A stretch of DNA of 64,000 nucleotides from Sporolactobacillus spathodeae (GTDB lineage: Bacteria; Bacillota; Bacilli; Bacillales; Sporolactobacillaceae): the NCBI RefSeq assembly GCF_016908935.1, contig NZ_JAFBEV010000003.1, forward strand, positions 123,637-187,636, read 5' to 3'. The position numbers and the translations under genes are program-made. The first letter of the stretch is position 1; each line of letters starts with the position of its first letter. The notes below the pieces were generated by a model. The model made no database searches, was not told where the DNA came from, and saw nothing but the letters and a program-made list of their open reading frames with translations. Positions 63,100-64,000 of the stretch are shown here, piece after piece.

Positions 63100-63263
63100 A
63101 TGGATAGAATGGGGTGTGCGTCAGAAATCAAAATTTCCTTAAACGATTGCCAATTCTGGCCTCGTTTCGCAAATGATCTGTATGCGTGTGTAGAAGATTG
63201 CCCTGAATGGTCAAGGTATAGTGGGGCGCCACAGTACTAATTCCATTTTCAAACTTAGATTCA

Positions 63264-63623
63264 CTATTTTATAATGTTCTCAAGTCGGCTACTCATGTCG
63301 TTGAAAAAGGGTTTAAGAACAAATTCTTTAGCACCAAGCTTTAAAGCTTTAATAACAAGATGCTTGCTTCCTAATGATGAACAGATGACAACATTTGCCC
63401 TGGGATCATAGTCAATAATTTTTTTTAAGCCATCAATCCCATTTAATATTGGCATGGTTATATCCATAATTACAAGATCGGGGTTAAGAGCAATATACTG
63501 ATTAAAAGCCTCGAGGCCGTTTGAAGCTTCGCCAACGACTGCGAATTTTGTTGGGTCAAGCATATTTTTTATATACTGTCTCATAAATCGTGAATCATCA
63601 ACAATTAAAACAGACTTAAACAT
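63264..63623 (-). CDS. Orphan CheY-like single-domain response regulator
   Basis: A 119-aa receiver domain with no output domain. The acidic pair is in SVLIVDDSRFMRQYI, the phospho-acceptor Asp in LVIMDITMPILNG, the switch Ser in VVICSSLGSKHLVIKA (the usual Thr/Ser position), and the conserved Lys in FVLKPF. The pattern is closest to the CheY group, which signals to the flagellar switch. No kinase or chemotaxis gene is near. GAGGG precedes the ATG at 63623. Upstream lies a c-di-GMP-I-type riboswitch, so its level may follow c-di-GMP. Confidence 0.88.
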   Translation of the reverse strand: MFKSVLIVDDSRFMRQYIKNMLDPTKFAVVGEASNGLEAFNQYIALNPDLVIMDITMPILNGIDGLKKIIDYDPRANVVICSSLGSKHLVIKALKLGAKEFVLKPFFNDMSSRLENIIK

Positions 63624-63629
63624 TGAATA

Positions 63630-63651
63630 CCCTCTTTTCAAGAAAGAAGGG
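63630..63651 (-). promoter_or_regulatory. Hairpin that can hide the Shine-Dalgarno of the CheY-like gene
   Basis: On the - strand CCCTTCTTT and AAAAGAGGG pair with one mismatch and a CTTG loop. This places the GAGGG ribosome site in the stem, suggesting translational control coupled to the upstream aptamer. Confidence 0.5.
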
Positions 63652-63689
63652 CAAATTTAATAGAGCATTAAAATGATTACAGGATTATC

Positions 63690-63772
63690 TCCTGGCAACC
63701 CGGCTGCCATGACATAATTGGTGTTTTAGGCCCGTGGCTTTGCGTCTAATACTTTCGTAAAATTTGCCTCTA
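63690..63772 (-). promoter_or_regulatory. c-di-GMP-I (GEMM-I) riboswitch aptamer
   Basis: The - strand shows the GEMM-I pieces in order: GGCAAA opening P1, a hairpin with GAAA loop (TTTTACGAAAGTATTA), GACGCAAAGCCACGGGCC, then CTAAAAC as the tetraloop receptor, a variable stretch, and GGCAGCCGGGTTGCC closing P1 (GGCAA with TTGCC). The spacing agrees with the Vibrio Vc2 aptamer as I remember it. It lies about 70 bases before the start of the CheY-like gene. A TATTAT -10 at 63778-63783 would start transcription at its 5' edge. Confidence 0.85.
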
Positions 63773-63906
63773 TAGGTATAATATCACAAAGACTAATTAA
63801 TAATAAAGCAACCCCCCTACGATTGGCGAATACGATTTTAACCAGAGACAGCAGGATAACGAGACAACAAATACAACAGGTAATGAAATTGCAGTAAGGC
63901 GTCCTA
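63773..63906. other. Spacer between the riboswitch and the intron
   Basis: Contains the likely -10 for the riboswitch transcript and, next to the intron, about 60 bp readable on the - strand as LLQFHYLLYLLSRYPAVSG before a stop. This may be the end of a gene split by the intron. No identification is possible. Confidence 0.3.
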
Positions 63907-64000
63907 ATCGAGTAGGAGGAAGCCTTCGGCTTCCGACCTCTCACACCACCGTGCGTACGGTTCCGTACACGGCGGTTCCATAATTTACACGCATACGCTC
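63907..64000 (-). mobile_element. 3' end of a group II intron (domains V and VI), cut by the window edge
   Basis: Reading the - strand, ACCGCCGTGTACG-GAAC-CGTACGCACGGTGGT folds as a domain V hairpin with a two-base bulge. It is followed by GTGAGAGGTCGGAAGCC-gaa-GGCTTCCTCCTACTCGAT, a domain VI hairpin with an unpaired A near the 3' side and an AT end at the exon junction. Such sequences directly follow LtrA-type maturase genes in Firmicutes, so the reverse transcriptase gene should lie beyond the right edge. Confidence 0.8.

Noticed and set aside
63726..63944. 72-codon - strand frame from the intron end through the riboswitch
   Set aside because: Crosses the domain VI hairpin and the aptamer core; an artefact of open sequence.

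Overview
The window reads as chromosomal DNA of a low-to-moderate-GC, endospore-forming member of the Bacillales. The support is spoVK, two YjcZ-type and one CotD-like spore genes, and the order miaA-hfq ... spoVK-hflX-ynbB-glnR-glnA, which matches Bacillus subtilis. A Sporolactobacillus-like organism is my best guess, but it is an inference that nothing in the window proves. I saw no tRNA, rRNA or CRISPR array.

Layout. (1) 1-16.7 kb is a surface-polysaccharide locus in two convergent halves. The + half holds a Wzz-type modulator, a CpsD-type kinase, an initiating sugar-phosphate transferase, five further glycosyltransferases, a Wzy-type polymerase and a Wzx-type flippase. The - half holds rmlA, rmlB, an FdtA/QdtA-type ketoisomerase and a sugar aminotransferase, which together should make a dTDP-3-amino-3,6-dideoxyhexose, plus two more glycosyltransferases. 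(2) 16.9-24.3 kb is accessory: an FMN reductase/flavin monooxygenase pair, a YjcZ-type spore gene, a TetR-controlled drug exporter with two operators on its promoter, an AbiH-type phage-defence gene, and a metallo-hydrolase/TetR pair. (3) 24.7-35.5 kb is a complete L-rhamnose pathway: permease, rhaB, rhaM, rhaA, rhaD, AraC- and DeoR-type regulators, and both outlets for lactaldehyde (aldA and fucO). (4) 35.7-42.3 kb holds a nuclease, transporters, galU flanked by two small low-complexity proteins, and a CotD-like gene. (5) 42.3-49.6 kb is the conserved miaA-to-glnA block with a good GlnR box and promoter. (6) 49.6-56.2 kb holds mostly small genes: two tiny membrane proteins, a ferritin-like protein, a second YjcZ-type gene, a lipoprotein, an exonuclease-BRCT fusion, an ECF S component and a lone holin-like protein. 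(7) 56.4-64 kb holds a 3-hydroxyacyl-CoA dehydrogenase, rlmA, fruR-fruA without fruK, an NAD-type 6-phosphogluconate dehydrogenase, and an orphan CheY-like regulator preceded by what looks like a c-di-GMP-I riboswitch. The right edge cuts into the 3' end of a group II intron.

A GC-rich palindromic repeat of about 100-200 bp occurs between genes in at least seven to eight degenerate copies, often directly behind a terminator. Two decayed genes that are not open reading frames were found by reading through stops and frameshifts: an AraJ-like MFS transporter near 61.6-61.9 kb and a 50-codon gene near 54.7 kb.
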